This document shows, piece by piece, positions 51,831-51,923 of a stretch of 51,923 nt of DNA. Each line of letters opens with the position of its first letter. Positions within the stretch are counted from its first letter, which is position 1. Under the pieces are notes generated by a model, which saw nothing but the letters and a program-made list of their open reading frames with translations, was not told the DNA's origin and did no database searches. Source of the stretch: Pseudomaricurvus sp965656525 (GTDB lineage Bacteria > Pseudomonadota > Gammaproteobacteria > Pseudomonadales > Cellvibrionaceae); assembly GCA_965656525.1 (NCBI GenBank), contig CBFHKY010000022.1, forward strand, positions 1 through 51,923, written 5' to 3'. The position numbers and the translations under genes are program-made.

Positions 51831-51923
51831 TGACGGTGGAAGCAAGTGTGAAAAGTGAGCGCGTGACAACACGTTAACGTTGGCTAGGGTGAGCGTCTCG
51901 GTGAATAGACCGTGCCTCGAAAA

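Larger units (their letters stand above)
51399..51923. other. Noncoding right end, structured but without a recognised gene
   Basis: 525 bases after ccmI in which no open frame of more than about 40 codons looks convincing. It contains the hairpin at 51410-51444, a TATACT (around 51502-51507) followed by a run of small hairpins (ACTGT..ACAGT, ATCTTC-agg-GAAGAT) and a strong inverted repeat at 51794-51830. It could hold a small RNA or a promoter of a gene beyond the window; I cannot assign it. Confidence 0.45.

Overview
The window looks like a chromosomal segment of a marine gammaproteobacterium, possibly from the Oceanospirillales/Saccharospirillaceae-Reinekea-Thalassolituus neighbourhood. 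The reasons are protein-level: full-length HrpA, RNase II, AvtA, an ANR/FNR regulator with UspE, the 180-kDa NAD-glutamate dehydrogenase divergent from a MoxR-Bat operon, and CcmH/CcmI. Base composition appears moderate, near half GC. The genus is not established. Almost all of it reads as ordinary chromosome: no insertion sequence, integrase, prophage, CRISPR array or rRNA gene was seen. A run of 97 N at 21744-21840 removes the start of rdgC.

Layout. 1-4040: end of an unknown gene, then hrpA. 4076-5338: a tandem HD-domain protein. 5670-10354: an iron-uptake island with a coupled operon of three membrane proteins, the middle one a PepSY protein, divergent from a TonB-dependent receptor across a good Fur-like box. 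10402-13037: a possible short leader ORF with a hairpin and a second TonB-dependent receptor, closed by a strong terminator. 13158-15134: RNase II. 15358-18055: a three-gene set encoding a MotA/ExbB-type channel with a long coiled-coil tail, a MotB/OmpA-type partner and an unrecognised CxxC protein. The first two resemble ZorA and ZorB of the Zorya anti-phage system, but none of the known Zorya effectors (ZorC/D, ZorE) is next to them; this is the best candidate for an undescribed system. 18173-22480: bolA, trhO, two unknown genes, rdgC and a DUF4202 gene.

22543-26653 is an oxygen-responsive cluster: ompW behind a promoter with an ANR/FNR box in class II position, anr itself, a HemN homologue that has lost the radical-SAM cysteines and carries its own ANR-type box, and uspE. 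27050-30019 holds a predicted native amine dehydrogenase-like enzyme and a lipoprotein serine protease coupled to a small secreted protein. 30070-34878 has avtA, an alpha-methylacyl-CoA racemase, a family 25 glycosyltransferase and an ELM1-type protein.

35024-42391 is a MoxR-DUF58-DUF4381-BatA-BatBC-BatD operon on the minus strand with overlapping genes, divergent from gdhB (42628-47559) and a DUF2835 gene. 48241-48999 is an orphan ParA-like ATPase. 49165-49361 is a minus-strand tRNA-Val/tRNA-Asp unit with promoter and terminator. ccmH-ccmI follow, apparently without ccmA-G. The last 525 bases contain no recognisable gene but several hairpins.
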